Assembly: GCA_023382535.1 (NCBI GenBank)
Contig: JAHDWA010000110.1
Span: 1-21,770, forward strand
DNA: 21,770 nucleotides
Reading direction: 5' to 3'
Origin: Anaerolineae bacterium
Lineage (GTDB): Bacteria > Chloroflexota > Anaerolineae > 4572-78 > J111
The position numbers and the translations under genes are program-made. Positions 1-6,377 of this stretch are shown one piece after another. The notes beneath the pieces were generated by a model. It was given only the letters and a program-made list of their open reading frames with translations. It was not told the origin of the DNA and made no database searches. Every line of letters starts with the position of its first letter. Position 1 is the stretch's first letter.

Positions 1-22
1 GGGGTAGGCGAATTTTTCGCTT

Positions 23-331
23 TTATTCCCTCTTACCAAACTCCGAACGATCACTTAACAACTGTTCCTTGAGTTGGCGTAAGGCCGCGTCAACCGGCTC
101 AAATTTCGTGTCCCTGTTGATCGTGTCAGCTAGCCTAGCCTCTTTGATGGTCTGAGTATCTTCGGACGAAAGTTGGCCCATTTCCAAGGCGGTTTCTTTG
201 GGGGTCGGCTCTCAGCCATACTCCTGGAGGAGACGGCGCTCAGTCTGCACCACCTTACTGACGGTTTTGACCATGTAGTAGGGAACTCGGATGGTTTGGA
301 TCTGGTCACTCATTCAGGCTACTGCACTTTC
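23..331 (-). pseudogene. Sigma-70 family factor, region 3 fragment with in-frame stops
   Basis: Reading the minus strand from about 331 gives a peptide of the end of sigma region 2 and region 3: SDQIQTIRVPYYMVKTVSKV, then TERRLLQEYG, a stop, EPTPKETALEMGQLSSED and later KFEPVDAALRQLKEQL, with a final TAA at 23-25. The order (helix after the -10 reading region, IRVP, ERRLLQE-G-EPTP-E-A) matches primary or group 2 sigma factors. Two stops lie in frame, a TGA just before MSDQ (314-316) and a TGA at 212-214 where the family has Arg. Both are explained by CGA to TGA changes. Regions 1 and 2 upstream and the region 4 DNA-binding helices downstream are missing. It is a dead fragment and cannot make a working sigma factor. 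Identification is from remembered family consensus; moderate to high confidence. Confidence 0.7.
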
Positions 332-540
332 TGAAGGCCAGATTTTTCTGGCCTCACTTTACTATTCTCTACGCCACGCACCTCCGTGATCATTGGCTTA
401 TAGACCCATTATCAAGGGTATCGAGATGATGGCCAAAAACGAAACAGCCCACCATACCGGTTGGTGAGCTGCTTCAATGAGGAGGAGAAGAAAGGCTTCC
501 TATGACGATTAAGATTTCCCTTACACTGTTATCTTATCAC

Positions 541-594
541 ACCTAAAAAGGGTTGAACACCCCAATTTTTAGGGGTATTTAAGGATTTTTAGGT
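541..594. repeat. Nested inverted-repeat element, copy 1
   Basis: An outer inverted repeat (ACCTAAAAA at 541-549, TTTTTAGGT at 586-594) encloses an inner one (CCCC at 560-563, AGGGG ending at 575) around AATTTTT. The outer left arm can instead pair with TTTTTAGG of the inner element (566-573), with the neighbouring GGG and CCC extending that stem. Two mutually exclusive stems are therefore possible, as in attenuators. The core at 556-585 is repeated, about five mismatches in 30, at 715-743. Function unknown. Confidence 0.55.
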
Positions 595-606
595 CACAAA
601 TGAAAG

Positions 607-628
607 AGCCGACCCGGCACGGTCGGCT
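607..628. repeat. Perfect 8-bp hairpin
   Basis: AGCCGACC (607-614), loop CGGCAC, GGTCGGCT (621-628). No T-run follows on either strand, so it is not a classical intrinsic terminator. It sits between the two copies of the nested inverted-repeat element and before the small frame at 669-749. Confidence 0.55.
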
Positions 629-714
629 GCTCCACCTTAACAATCTTCGAAAGGAAACCTACATCAACATGAGTATTCGTTACAGTTATATACTACCACG
701 TTTTGCTGAGGAGC

Positions 715-743
715 AACATCCCAATTTTTGGGGGTTTAAAGGA
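715..743. repeat. Nested inverted-repeat element, copy 2 (core only)
   Basis: This core resembles copy 1 at 556-585: AACA, then CCC, AATTTTT, GGGGG, a T/A-rich stretch and AAGGA. It retains the CCC/GGG stem but lacks the outer ACCTAAAAA arms. It ends right at the possible TTG start of the truncated response-regulator frame, so it could serve as its leader or mark the breakpoint that removed the N-terminus. Confidence 0.5.
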
Positions 744-745
744 GC

Positions 746-1192
746 TTGAGGCTGGCCCAGTTTCCTCAGGGAAATATTAGGTGGAGAGTGCTTGAGATCA
801 TTTGTAAAGTAAATTCCCGCCTCCCGGTGATCGTCATTTCCGCGTATGGCGACAAACGCACCCGCCAGGAAGTGGCCCGGCGGGGCACGGACGGTTTCTT
901 TCATAAGCCAATCAACGTCGCCAAGCTCTACCGGCATATCCGTATTCTGCTGGCGATGCAGACGAAGTGGCCCGGAGAGGCCACGCCGCACCAGCTCGAA
1001 ACTGAACTAACCCTCCGAACCGAGGGCCGTCAGGCCCGGCTCATTACCCAGACGCGCCGGCTGAATAAGCTCAAAGAGCGGCAGGCGCTGCTGGGGATTG
1101 GTGCGCCGCCGGAGCTGCTCATTGAAATCGAGGATTTGGAAGGGGAAATAAAAAACGCAGAGAGCCTTTTCGGGCCTCCGCGTAAGAATTAA
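746..1192 (+). pseudogene. Truncated response-regulator protein with C-terminal coiled-coil module
   Basis: The product is about 148 aa. Residues ~15-70 match only the second half of a receiver domain: LPVIVISAYGDK (beta-4 with the conserved Ser/Thr position), then GTDGFFHKPI (beta-5 with the invariant Lys-Pro) and a final helix. The first half, with the acidic pocket and phospho-accepting Asp, is absent, so it cannot work as a phosphorelay receiver. The C-terminal ~60 residues (RRLNKLKERQALLGIGAPPE, LLIEIEDLEGEI) form a predicted coiled coil of a type I recall at the ends of signalling and NTPase proteins, with a PPE-LIEIEDLE core. The only possible start is TTG at 746 or GTG at 788, and it abuts a duplicated repeat, so the gene looks 5'-truncated. 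A 26-codon frame (669-749) ends over its TTG. It might be expressed as a small coiled-coil protein, but decay is more likely. Confidence 0.65.
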
Positions 1193-1250
1193 AGGCCAAG
1201 ACCGGCGAGCGAGAGCCAGTCAGGTCAGAGGGCTGAAGCAATGGCCTTTT
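1191..1250 (+). terminator. Possible extended-stem terminator after the truncated regulator
   Basis: AAAGGCCA (1191-1198) is inverted as TGGCCTTTT (1242-1250), the second arm ending in TTTT. The 43-nt loop contains a smaller AGCC/GGCT pair. It lies immediately after the regulator's stop. The loop is long and the T-run short, so this is weak. Confidence 0.3.
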
Positions 1251-1294
1251 GTAACAGACATATCGGTCATTTGACTCAAGAAAGGAATAGCAAA

Positions 1295-1737
1295 CTAAAC
1301 TAAAACGAAATGAACAAAAGAACGCGGGTCAGGTAAGCAGAAAGAGCTGGGGATTTCCCAGTCCTGCTCCAGGATCAGGTCAAGGTGGAGACAGCCCAAC
1401 CGAAATAAACTGTGCATAAAACGATCAGTGCGAGCGACCCAGTCTAATCGTTGCTCTTGGATGACCAACACACCTAGATAAATCATCCAAATGTAAGCCA
1501 AGAAGACGGCAATGACAAAACGAGCCAGCCGCTGCGGCTCTCTAATGCCTGATTTATGCAAACCGAAACCTCTGGACTTGGTGTCGGCAAAGAGGGTTTC
1601 GATTTTGAAGCGGCGCCGATACCAGCTTTGAGCTTCCGTTAGGCTCTGGGCACTGGTCACCAAATAAAGATGTTCAGCGGCAGCTTCATTCCAGAGGATG
1701 GCGATGTTCACCGGACCGATCTCTTGTTGAGTAAAGT
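1295..1737 (-). pseudogene. IS4-family transposase, C-terminal remnant
   Basis: The minus-strand frame from about 1737 begins FTQQEIGPVNIAILWNE and continues EHLYLVTSAQSLTEAQSWYR. It contains the exact IS4 YREK spacing in YRRRFKIETLFADTK (Y, 2 residues, R, 3, E, 6, K), followed by SRGFGLHKSGIREPQRL and a hydrophobic helix. This is the last third of a DDE transposase, carrying the catalytic Glu. The N-terminal part with both catalytic Asp residues is missing. Upstream sequence switches abruptly to an IS3-type orfA at about 1735, so the element is broken and not mobile by itself. I did not find its terminal repeat on the left. Family assignment rests on the YREK motif. Confidence 0.75.
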
Positions 1738-2022
1738 TGCCGTAATTCTTCTTCCGTGGTGGTTAAGCGACCCTGGCCCCGAAAGGCCTCATCTCCTTCC
1801 CCCTTCAGTTTCCGCTTCCACTTGTTCAGTAACCCGTGGGGAATGCCTAAATCATCCTCGATCTCCCTAATCATCTTGCCGCTGGTCTCTGCCAGCCGAA
1901 TGGCTTCCAATTTGAATTCCCGGCTATACAGCCGTCGCTTACTACTCATTACTCGGCCTCCGTTTTGGTTCATTGATAGTTTACTGTCTTTTCTACCTGT
2001 CTACCAAAACGGGGTAACGTCA
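1738..2022 (-). mobile_element. IS3-family element, 5' end with orfA fragment
   Basis: A minus-strand frame (start at 1973, or more likely the ATG at 1949 encoding MSSKRRLYSREFKLEAIRLA) encodes the helix-turn-helix N-terminus of an IS3/IS911-type OrfA: EFKLEAIRLAETSGK, IREIEDDLGIPHGLLNKWKR, then RLTTTEEELRQL. After this it is cut and joined to the IS4 remnant. The leucine-zipper end of OrfA and the whole OrfB are gone. Upstream of the start, the minus strand reads TGACGTTACCCCGTTTTGG, a plausible IS3-family terminal repeat beginning TGA, which puts the outer end near 2022. Beyond it, TnpB sequence is interrupted, so this element appears to have inserted into the TnpB gene. Confidence 0.65.
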
Positions 2023-2431
2023 GACGTTCTTTTGTTGCGTAGGGATCAAGATGCCCAGTTGGGAGGGTTTGACCATTCCTTCCTTGAGCGCCTTTTTGCC
2101 GATGGCGCCGGCCTCATAGACCAGCAGGTTGCGACCCTAGCTCTTGAGTTTGTAACCGGGCAAGTGGGGTCGCCCCAGGAACCTGGAGGGGTCTTCCCGC
2201 CAGGCTTTTATCGCGCCAAAGAAAGTTTGCCAGTCGTGGTCGACCTGGATCAGGACCTGATTGGAGACTTTGCGGGGTAAGGCCCGATATTCGGCTGAGT
2301 CTTTAACGAGGTGATAAGTACCGCCGTAGCCGATGTAGCGACGTTCAAAAATATAAGCCTGGCGAACGAAGTAATTTGTTTTGTTGTACAAATTCTTAGC
2401 GGCGATAACGGCCAGTTCTGTTCTTGAAAAA
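2023..2431 (-). pseudogene. IS200/IS605-family TnpB, N-terminal remnant
   Basis: The minus-strand frame gives AAKNLYNKTNYFVRQAYIF, then YRALPRKVSNQVLIQVDHDW and FLGRPHLPGYKLKS, a TAG stop, and in the same frame GRNLLVYEAGAIGKKALKEG and KPSQLGILIPTQQKNV. This is the N-terminal third of TnpB (OrfB), the RNA-guided nuclease of IS605 elements. The internal TAG (where the family has Lys or Glu) and the loss of the whole RuvC domain and zinc finger make it inactive. The 3' side is cut by the IS3-like end near 2022. The 5' side merges with the tail of the exported-protein gene near 2420-2440, without a start codon or the usual first ~20 residues. No TnpA or guide-RNA-like right end remains. Confidence 0.75.
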
Positions 2432-3808
2432 TCAGGGACAATTACGGGCGCACGCGCCGAGAGATTGCAGCAGATTGCGGGCCTGCTGGCGGCTCAGACC
2501 AGTGTTGCCCTCAAAGCGCTGCCAGAAGCTCTGCCACCAATCGGCCGGCTCTTCCTTGGGACCATCATACTCGGTTACCCGCTGGGAGGGACCATCTACG
2601 ACCAGGCTGCCGACATATTCGGCATCCGAGTAGACCCGTTTGAGCTGGCTGGCGATGATCTCCATATCCGCCGGCGAGACCACTCCGTTGCTGGTGGCCT
2701 GGTAAAACTGGACCGTCACCCGGATCGGAAAGCGCTCGTCCCGTTCAATCGCGAGGTTATCAATCTCCGTGAATGGCCCTTCAATGGGACCATGGCCGAT
2801 GACCGCGGCTTCGACATCACTCTTTTGGACCGGAGCAGCCTCGGCGGCCATTACCGCCCCCTCGAGCAGTTCATCCTGATAGGTCAGCGGCTGCTTTTGC
2901 TTGAGCGGTACCTGGATCAGCAGGACCATATTCAGCCCGCTCTCGTTCCCTGCTTCAACGCTGACTTCCTGTCCCGGCTGAGCCTGGCTCTGGAAATCGC
3001 TCAACCGTTCGCCGGTAAAGCCGGCTCGCTGGCCGTTCTGATTGAAGAAGAGTCGCTGGCCCCAGGAGAAACCGGCTGGAAAGGCATCGCGGGTGTTATC
3101 AATAATGGTGGCGCTGGTGCCTTCACGGGTGGCGACGATAACCAGCACCGCCGGGTCGCCTTGATAGGACTGGTAATTGAACAGCACTGGATTGAACTCG
3201 GCTCGGCCCTGCTGCGGCACCGGCAGGAAGGCCGCCTGGGCGCTGACCAAAACGCGGCTGTCCCTTTCGGCCAGCAGGGAGCTTTCCTGCCCGGCCCAGG
3301 AGCCGGGATTATTGAGATAGCGCCGGAAATTGCCCAGGTACTCGGTCAAGGTGATCCGCTGCAAGGGCTGGCCGGTCTCGTTTCCGACTAACAAATAGAA
3401 CTGGTCGGGCGAGACATCGCCGGTCAGGTCTTCAAAGTTGGGGTAGCGGATGACCGGCATCAGGGTTAAGCCATAGTCACCCGTTGCCGGGTTGGGCTGC
3501 TGGACCTGGATGGTCATATCGGAGATATTCGGCCCGACTGAGGAGTTATTGTAGCGGCCGGTATCTTCCCAGGTGACGTTGACGATGTTCAGGCCATACT
3601 GGGCGGCCAGGGCCTGGGCTTGCTCATCGGTAACCATCGCCGTGGTGTTCTGGATAGCGGCCAGATAGGCGGGATCAGGTTCCTGAATGGTGTCACGCTT
3701 GTCGGGCGGTTCAGCCGCCAGGGCGGTTGCAGACGGCAGGCCGGCTGTCCCCAGGATAATGAGGAATAACAAGGCTATGAAGGTAATTTTGAACAGGTAC
3801 TTGAACAT
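2432..3808 (-). CDS. Exported protein of unknown function
   Basis: The product is 458 aa. The start ATG at 3808 is preceded at good spacing by AAAGGAG. Residues 1-33 are a classical signal peptide (MFKYLFK, a leucine/isoleucine-rich core, then SATALA before AEPP), so the product is probably secreted or periplasmic. No further membrane segment, lipobox or catalytic motif is seen. The rest is a soluble sequence rich in Gln, Asn and aromatics, with YGLTLMPVIRYPNFEDLTGD and DERFPIRVTVQFYQATSNGV as its most ordered-looking stretches. I do not recognise the family. The extreme C-terminus (LGACARNCP) and stop run into TnpB-derived sequence, so the original 3' end may have been replaced. It diverges from the PPOX gene across a 144-bp spacer with an inverted repeat. 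Confidence 0.8.
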   Translation of the reverse strand: MFKYLFKITFIALLFLIILGTAGLPSATALAAEPPDKRDTIQEPDPAYLAAIQNTTAMVTDEQAQALAAQYGLNIVNVTWEDTGRYNNSSVGPNISDMTIQVQQPNPATGDYGLTLMPVIRYPNFEDLTGDVSPDQFYLLVGNETGQPLQRITLTEYLGNFRRYLNNPGSWAGQESSLLAERDSRVLVSAQAAFLPVPQQGRAEFNPVLFNYQSYQGDPAVLVIVATREGTSATIIDNTRDAFPAGFSWGQRLFFNQNGQRAGFTGERLSDFQSQAQPGQEVSVEAGNESGLNMVLLIQVPLKQKQPLTYQDELLEGAVMAAEAAPVQKSDVEAAVIGHGPIEGPFTEIDNLAIERDERFPIRVTVQFYQATSNGVVSPADMEIIASQLKRVYSDAEYVGSLVVDGPSQRVTEYDGPKEEPADWWQSFWQRFEGNTGLSRQQARNLLQSLGACARNCP

Positions 3809-3861
3809 CAGCGGCTCCTTTTGAGTAGTGAAGATTATCTTTAGGACGCCGGAGAGGAACT

Positions 3862-3920
3862 AATCGTTCCATTTTGCTGCTTGGCAGCTATTGCGACTCT
3901 GTTTTTAGGCTGGAACGATT
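3862..3920. promoter_or_regulatory. Inverted repeat between divergent genes
   Basis: AATCGTTCC (3862-3870) is inverted as GGAACGATT (3912-3920) in the spacer between the divergent exported-protein and PPOX genes. The left arm is also part of a smaller palindrome, GGAAC-TAATC-GTTCC (3856-3870). Such an arrangement could bind a dimeric regulator serving both promoters. A TAGAAT at 3929-3934 is a possible -10 for the PPOX gene. No function is proven. Confidence 0.35.
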
Positions 3921-3952
3921 TAATCGAGTAGAATACTGAAAGGAGGGGATCT

Positions 3953-4348
3953 GTGTTAACCGCAACCATTCGTGAATTTCTGCAAAAACCGCTGGTTGCC
4001 CGGATGAGTACGCTTGACCCGGACGGGTATCCGCACACCGTCCCGGTCTGGTTTATGCTCGACGGGGATGATCTTGTCGTGATAAGTGTCAGCAGCACCC
4101 GTAAAGTGGGGCATATCAAGGCTAACCCCAAAGGCGCTATCGCCATCGGCGGCGACCCGGTGGACGGAGGCGGCTATCTGATCAAAGGGGAGTTCTCCAT
4201 CGAGGCCGATCCGGAGGATGCCTGGGTCAGGAAGTTGACCCATCATTACGAACCACCGGAGCAGGCTGAAAAGGATATCGCCGCTTGGGCCGATCTGGAC
4301 ATCATCGTCCTGCGTTTGAAACCGAAGGTGGTGCTGAAGGTCATCTGA
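3953..4348 (+). CDS. PPOX-class (split beta-barrel) flavin/F420-dependent oxidoreductase
   Basis: The product is 131 aa, the usual size for single-domain members. The start is GTG at 3953, preceded by AAAGGAGGGG at 3938-3947. The pyridoxamine-5'-phosphate-oxidase-like fold is recognisable from LQKPLVARMSTLDPDGYPHT near the N-terminus, VPVWFMLDGDDLVVISVSST, and the RKVGHIKANPKGAIAIGGDP strand pair that contacts the cofactor phosphate. The family binds FMN or F420 as a dimer and reduces varied substrates; the substrate here cannot be told. It is followed after 4 nt by a strong hairpin, and the DUF488 and ASCH genes follow on the same strand. Confidence 0.8.
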   Translation: MLTATIREFLQKPLVARMSTLDPDGYPHTVPVWFMLDGDDLVVISVSSTRKVGHIKANPKGAIAIGGDPVDGGGYLIKGEFSIEADPEDAWVRKLTHHYEPPEQAEKDIAAWADLDIIVLRLKPKVVLKVI

Positions 4349-4352
4349 GCAA

Positions 4353-4374
4353 CTCCCCCAGAAAGCTGGGGGAG
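4353..4374 (+). terminator. 9-bp perfect hairpin after PPOX gene
   Basis: CTCCCCCAG (4353-4361), AAAG loop, CTGGGGGAG (4366-4374). The stem is strong but no T-run follows, so it may be a weak terminator, an RNA-stabilising end, or a translational switch. Its right arm supplies the only GGAG in front of the ATG at 4375, so folding would hide that site. Confidence 0.55.
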
Positions 4375-4536
4375 ATGGCTAAAAAGAAGCTTTCGCACGA
4401 TCAGCAACGCGCCCAAAAGAACAAAAAGCAAGTCCGCCCCTCCCAAGCCCCGCTCGGTCCGGGGCAGCAGCTCTTAAACCGGCCGGAAAAAGCCGGGTTG
4501 GGAATACACAAGTTGATGCGCAGGGTGCGGTGGTGA
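4375..4536 (+). CDS. Small basic protein of unknown function
   Basis: The product would be 53 aa: MAKKKLSHDQQRAQKNKKQV at the start, a proline/glutamine-rich middle, and GLGIHKLMRRVRW at the end. About one third of the residues are Lys or Arg. The ATG directly abuts the hairpin, giving no proper ribosome-binding spacing. Its stop (TGA at 4534-4536) overlaps the start of the DUF488 gene, which suggests translational coupling. KKKLS-DQ-RAQK starts resemble small basic proteins I have seen in bacterial genomes, but I cannot name a family. The frame stays open upstream to 4285, so an alternative longer start inside the PPOX gene exists but has no support. Confidence 0.45.
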   Translation: MAKKKLSHDQQRAQKNKKQVRPSQAPLGPGQQLLNRPEKAGLGIHKLMRRVRW

Positions 4537-4937
4537 CATACCAATCGCTCTATACTTTTGGCTATAGTGGCCATCAGCCTGAGAAGCTGCTAGCCTTAGC
4601 GGAACAGTTGGACGCTATCCCCTACGGGATACGAAGCGTTATTGTTGCCGATGTCCGTTTCAGCCCGCGCAGCCGCGTTCCTCAGTGGAACGGCGGCTGC
4701 CTGGCCAACCTGCTGGGAGGTCGCTACCGCCATTTGCCGGCGCTGGGTAATCGCCATTACAAAGGAGGGCCGGTTGAAATCGTTGATTTGGAGGCGGGTC
4801 TGGCTCAGGTCGCCGATCGGCTGGCTCAGCAACCGGTCATTCTGCTGTGTGTTTGTGCTGAGGTCGAACGCTGTCACCGTCGTCTGGTTGCCGAGGCGAT
4901 TTCTGCCCGCTATGGAGTGTCCGTGACCCATCTCTAA
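4530..4937 (+). CDS. DUF488 family protein
   Basis: The product is 135 aa. The N-terminal LYTFGYSGHQPEKLLALAEQ, followed by VADVRFSPRSRVPQWNG, HLPALGNRHYKGGPVEI and the C-terminal VILLCVCAEVERCHRRLVAE, is the DUF488 pattern: a G-Y-S/T-H start, V-D-R-SPRSR, the LG-N-Y segment and a Cys-x-Cys with E-R-C-H-R. The biochemical role of the family is not settled. The tandem GTG codons at 4530 and 4533 overlap the previous stop, so either could initiate. It is followed by the ASCH-domain gene 54 nt downstream. Confidence 0.85.
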   Translation: MVTYQSLYTFGYSGHQPEKLLALAEQLDAIPYGIRSVIVADVRFSPRSRVPQWNGGCLANLLGGRYRHLPALGNRHYKGGPVEIVDLEAGLAQVADRLAQQPVILLCVCAEVERCHRRLVAEAISARYGVSVTHL

Positions 4938-4991
4938 AGCGAGTAGATCACCAGGGGGCGAACCGTGTCACAATCCGGAGTTTAGGCAAAG

Positions 4992-5465
4992 ATGAATTCA
5001 GGGGTTATAACCCAATATTGGCAGGCTTACCTGGATACCTTGCCGTCCGACTCGCCGGTGCGAAGCGAGCGTTACATAGCCCAGAGGTTTGGCGACAACC
5101 CGGCGATGGCCAATGAACTGGGCGATCTTGTGGTACGCGGCATCAAAACCGCCACCTGCTCAGCCCTGTGGGAGTGGCAAGCCGAAGGCGACCCGCTGCC
5201 GGAGGTGGGGTTGAAAATGATCGTCCTGGGCGGCCGGGGCGAGCCGTGGTGCATCATCGAAACGGTCGAAGTCATGATCCGGCCATTCAATGAAGTGGAT
5301 GATCTATTTGCTTACGAGGAGGGCGAAGGGGACCGCTCGCTGGCCTATTGGCGGGAAGCCCACCGGCGTTTCTTCAGCCGCTCTCTGCCCCGGATAGGCC
5401 GCTCTTTTGACGAGACAATGCCGCTGGTATGCGAACGGTTCCGGGTTATTTATCGCGGCGAATGA
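4992..5465 (+). CDS. ASCH domain protein
   Basis: The product is 157 aa. It matches the bacterial ASCH family: AYLDTLPSDSPVRSERYIAQ, then FGDNPAMANELGDLVVRGIK with TATCSALWEWQAEGDPLPEV (the G-x-K-T-A/S loop), IETVEVMIRPFNEVD, the EGEGDRSLAYWREAHRRFF signature and VCERFRVIYRG at the end. ASCH is a PUA-related beta-barrel thought to bind RNA. Some members hydrolyse N4-acetylcytidine, but that subfamily is shorter and I cannot assign the activity here. Length is normal and the frame intact. The ATG at 4992 lies 8 nt after a weak GGAG at 4977-4980 (CCGGAGTTTAGG). Confidence 0.85.
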   Translation: MNSGVITQYWQAYLDTLPSDSPVRSERYIAQRFGDNPAMANELGDLVVRGIKTATCSALWEWQAEGDPLPEVGLKMIVLGGRGEPWCIIETVEVMIRPFNEVDDLFAYEEGEGDRSLAYWREAHRRFFSRSLPRIGRSFDETMPLVCERFRVIYRGE

Positions 5466-5484
5466 AAGGAAGCCAGGTCAAGGA

Positions 5485-5653
5485 TGAAGTTCTCTGAAAT
5501 TGAACAGAAGACAGTCGCCAAACTTATGAAGTAGCCCGATTGTGTTCGGGAAAAGATGGAAGACTCTGATTCTTTCATCGGTACGAGGCCGACATCCGAG
5601 TTGGCGAGTCCATGCATTTACATCCTGAGGCGTGAATCAACTAAGGAGTTAGG
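5485..5653 (+). pseudogene. Possible degraded small gene
   Basis: ATG at 5485 follows AGGTCAAGG and encodes MKFSEIEQKTVAKLMK before a TAG at 5533-5535. The same frame then stays open for about 40 codons (PDCVREKMEDSDSFIGTRPT and on) up to the TGA that overlaps the next gene's ATG. This looks like a small protein gene with one nonsense change, but no family is recognised and chance cannot be excluded. Confidence 0.25.
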
Positions 5654-6377
5654 ATGAAACTGACAGACTTTAAAGTATTGACCTTTGACTGCTATGGAAC
5701 GCTCATTGATTGGGAGACAGGGATGGTCGCCGGGCTGGCGCCGCTCACCGACCGGCTTGAGCGGGAACTCACCCGGAATGAGATCCTGGAGGCGCATGCT
5801 TTCTATGAGTCAAGCCAACAGCGCCAGACGCCCACCAAACGGTATCAGGATGTGTTGGCCACAGTTTACCGGCGACTGGCTGAAGCGTGGGATCTCAGCG
5901 TGAGCTGGGAGGAATGCCTCCGCTATGGCCGCTCCATCAAGGAGTGGCCGGCTTTCCCTGACTCGGCCGAGGCGCTTCAGTACCTCAAGCAATATTACCA
6001 GCTCGTAATTTTGTCCAACATAGACAATGAAAGTTTCGCAGCCAGTAACCACAAGCTGGGGGTGGAGTTCAATGCCATCTACACCGCTGAGGATATTGGC
6101 AGTTACAAACCGGCCGCTGCTAATTTCGACTATATGCTGGCGATGCTCAAAAGCCGGGGGATTGGCAAATCCGACATCCTGCACACTGCCGAAAGTCTGT
6201 TTCACGACCACGTTCCGGCCAATCGCCATGGGCTGAAGAGTTGCTGGATTTACCGGCGGCACGAGCAGGAGGGTTTCGGGGCGACCATGCCGCCGGGCGA
6301 AATGCCTCGACTATGACTTTTGTTTCAAGAGTATGGCCCAGATGGTCGAGGCGCATCGGGCAGAAATCAGGGCCTAG
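5654..6377 (+). pseudogene. HAD-family (S)-2-haloacid dehalogenase-like hydrolase, C-terminal frameshift
   Basis: All four HAD motifs are present in the 220-aa open part: motif I FDCYGTLIDW (nucleophile Asp12), motif II ILSNID (Ser121), motif III SYKP (Lys152) and motif IV SLFHDHVPAN (Asp185). The family hydrolyses small organic halides or phosphates in the cytoplasm. The frame ends early at 6316 just after GEMPR. Skipping one base at about 6311 restores YDFCFKSMAQMVEAHRAEIR and a TAG at 6375-6377, exactly the expected C-terminus (MPRYDF, then MA-MV-AH). That stop directly abuts the next gene's ATG. So one extra C has shifted the last 21 codons, either as a real mutation or a sequencing error. 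Core catalysis might survive. Confidence 0.8.

Larger units (their letters stand above)
332..668. other. Gene-free stretch between sigma fragment and truncated response regulator
   Basis: No convincing gene is seen here. Open frames are a dozen or so codons long. The stretch holds a 7-bp hairpin at 336-353 (GGCCAGA, TTTT loop, TCTGGCC), the nested inverted repeats at 541-594 and a second hairpin at 607-628, each listed or described separately. The first hairpin lies exactly where sigma region 2 should continue, so it may mark an insertion or deletion scar. Confidence 0.5.

Noticed and set aside
2023..2431. Active TnpB RNA-guided nuclease with a guide-RNA end
   Set aside because: Only the N-terminal third remains, with an internal TAG, and the RuvC region and right end where the guide RNA would be encoded are absent.
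2381..3391. 336-codon plus-strand frame opposite the exported-protein gene
   Set aside because: The minus-strand gene has a signal peptide, a good start and natural protein composition; the opposite frame has none of these.
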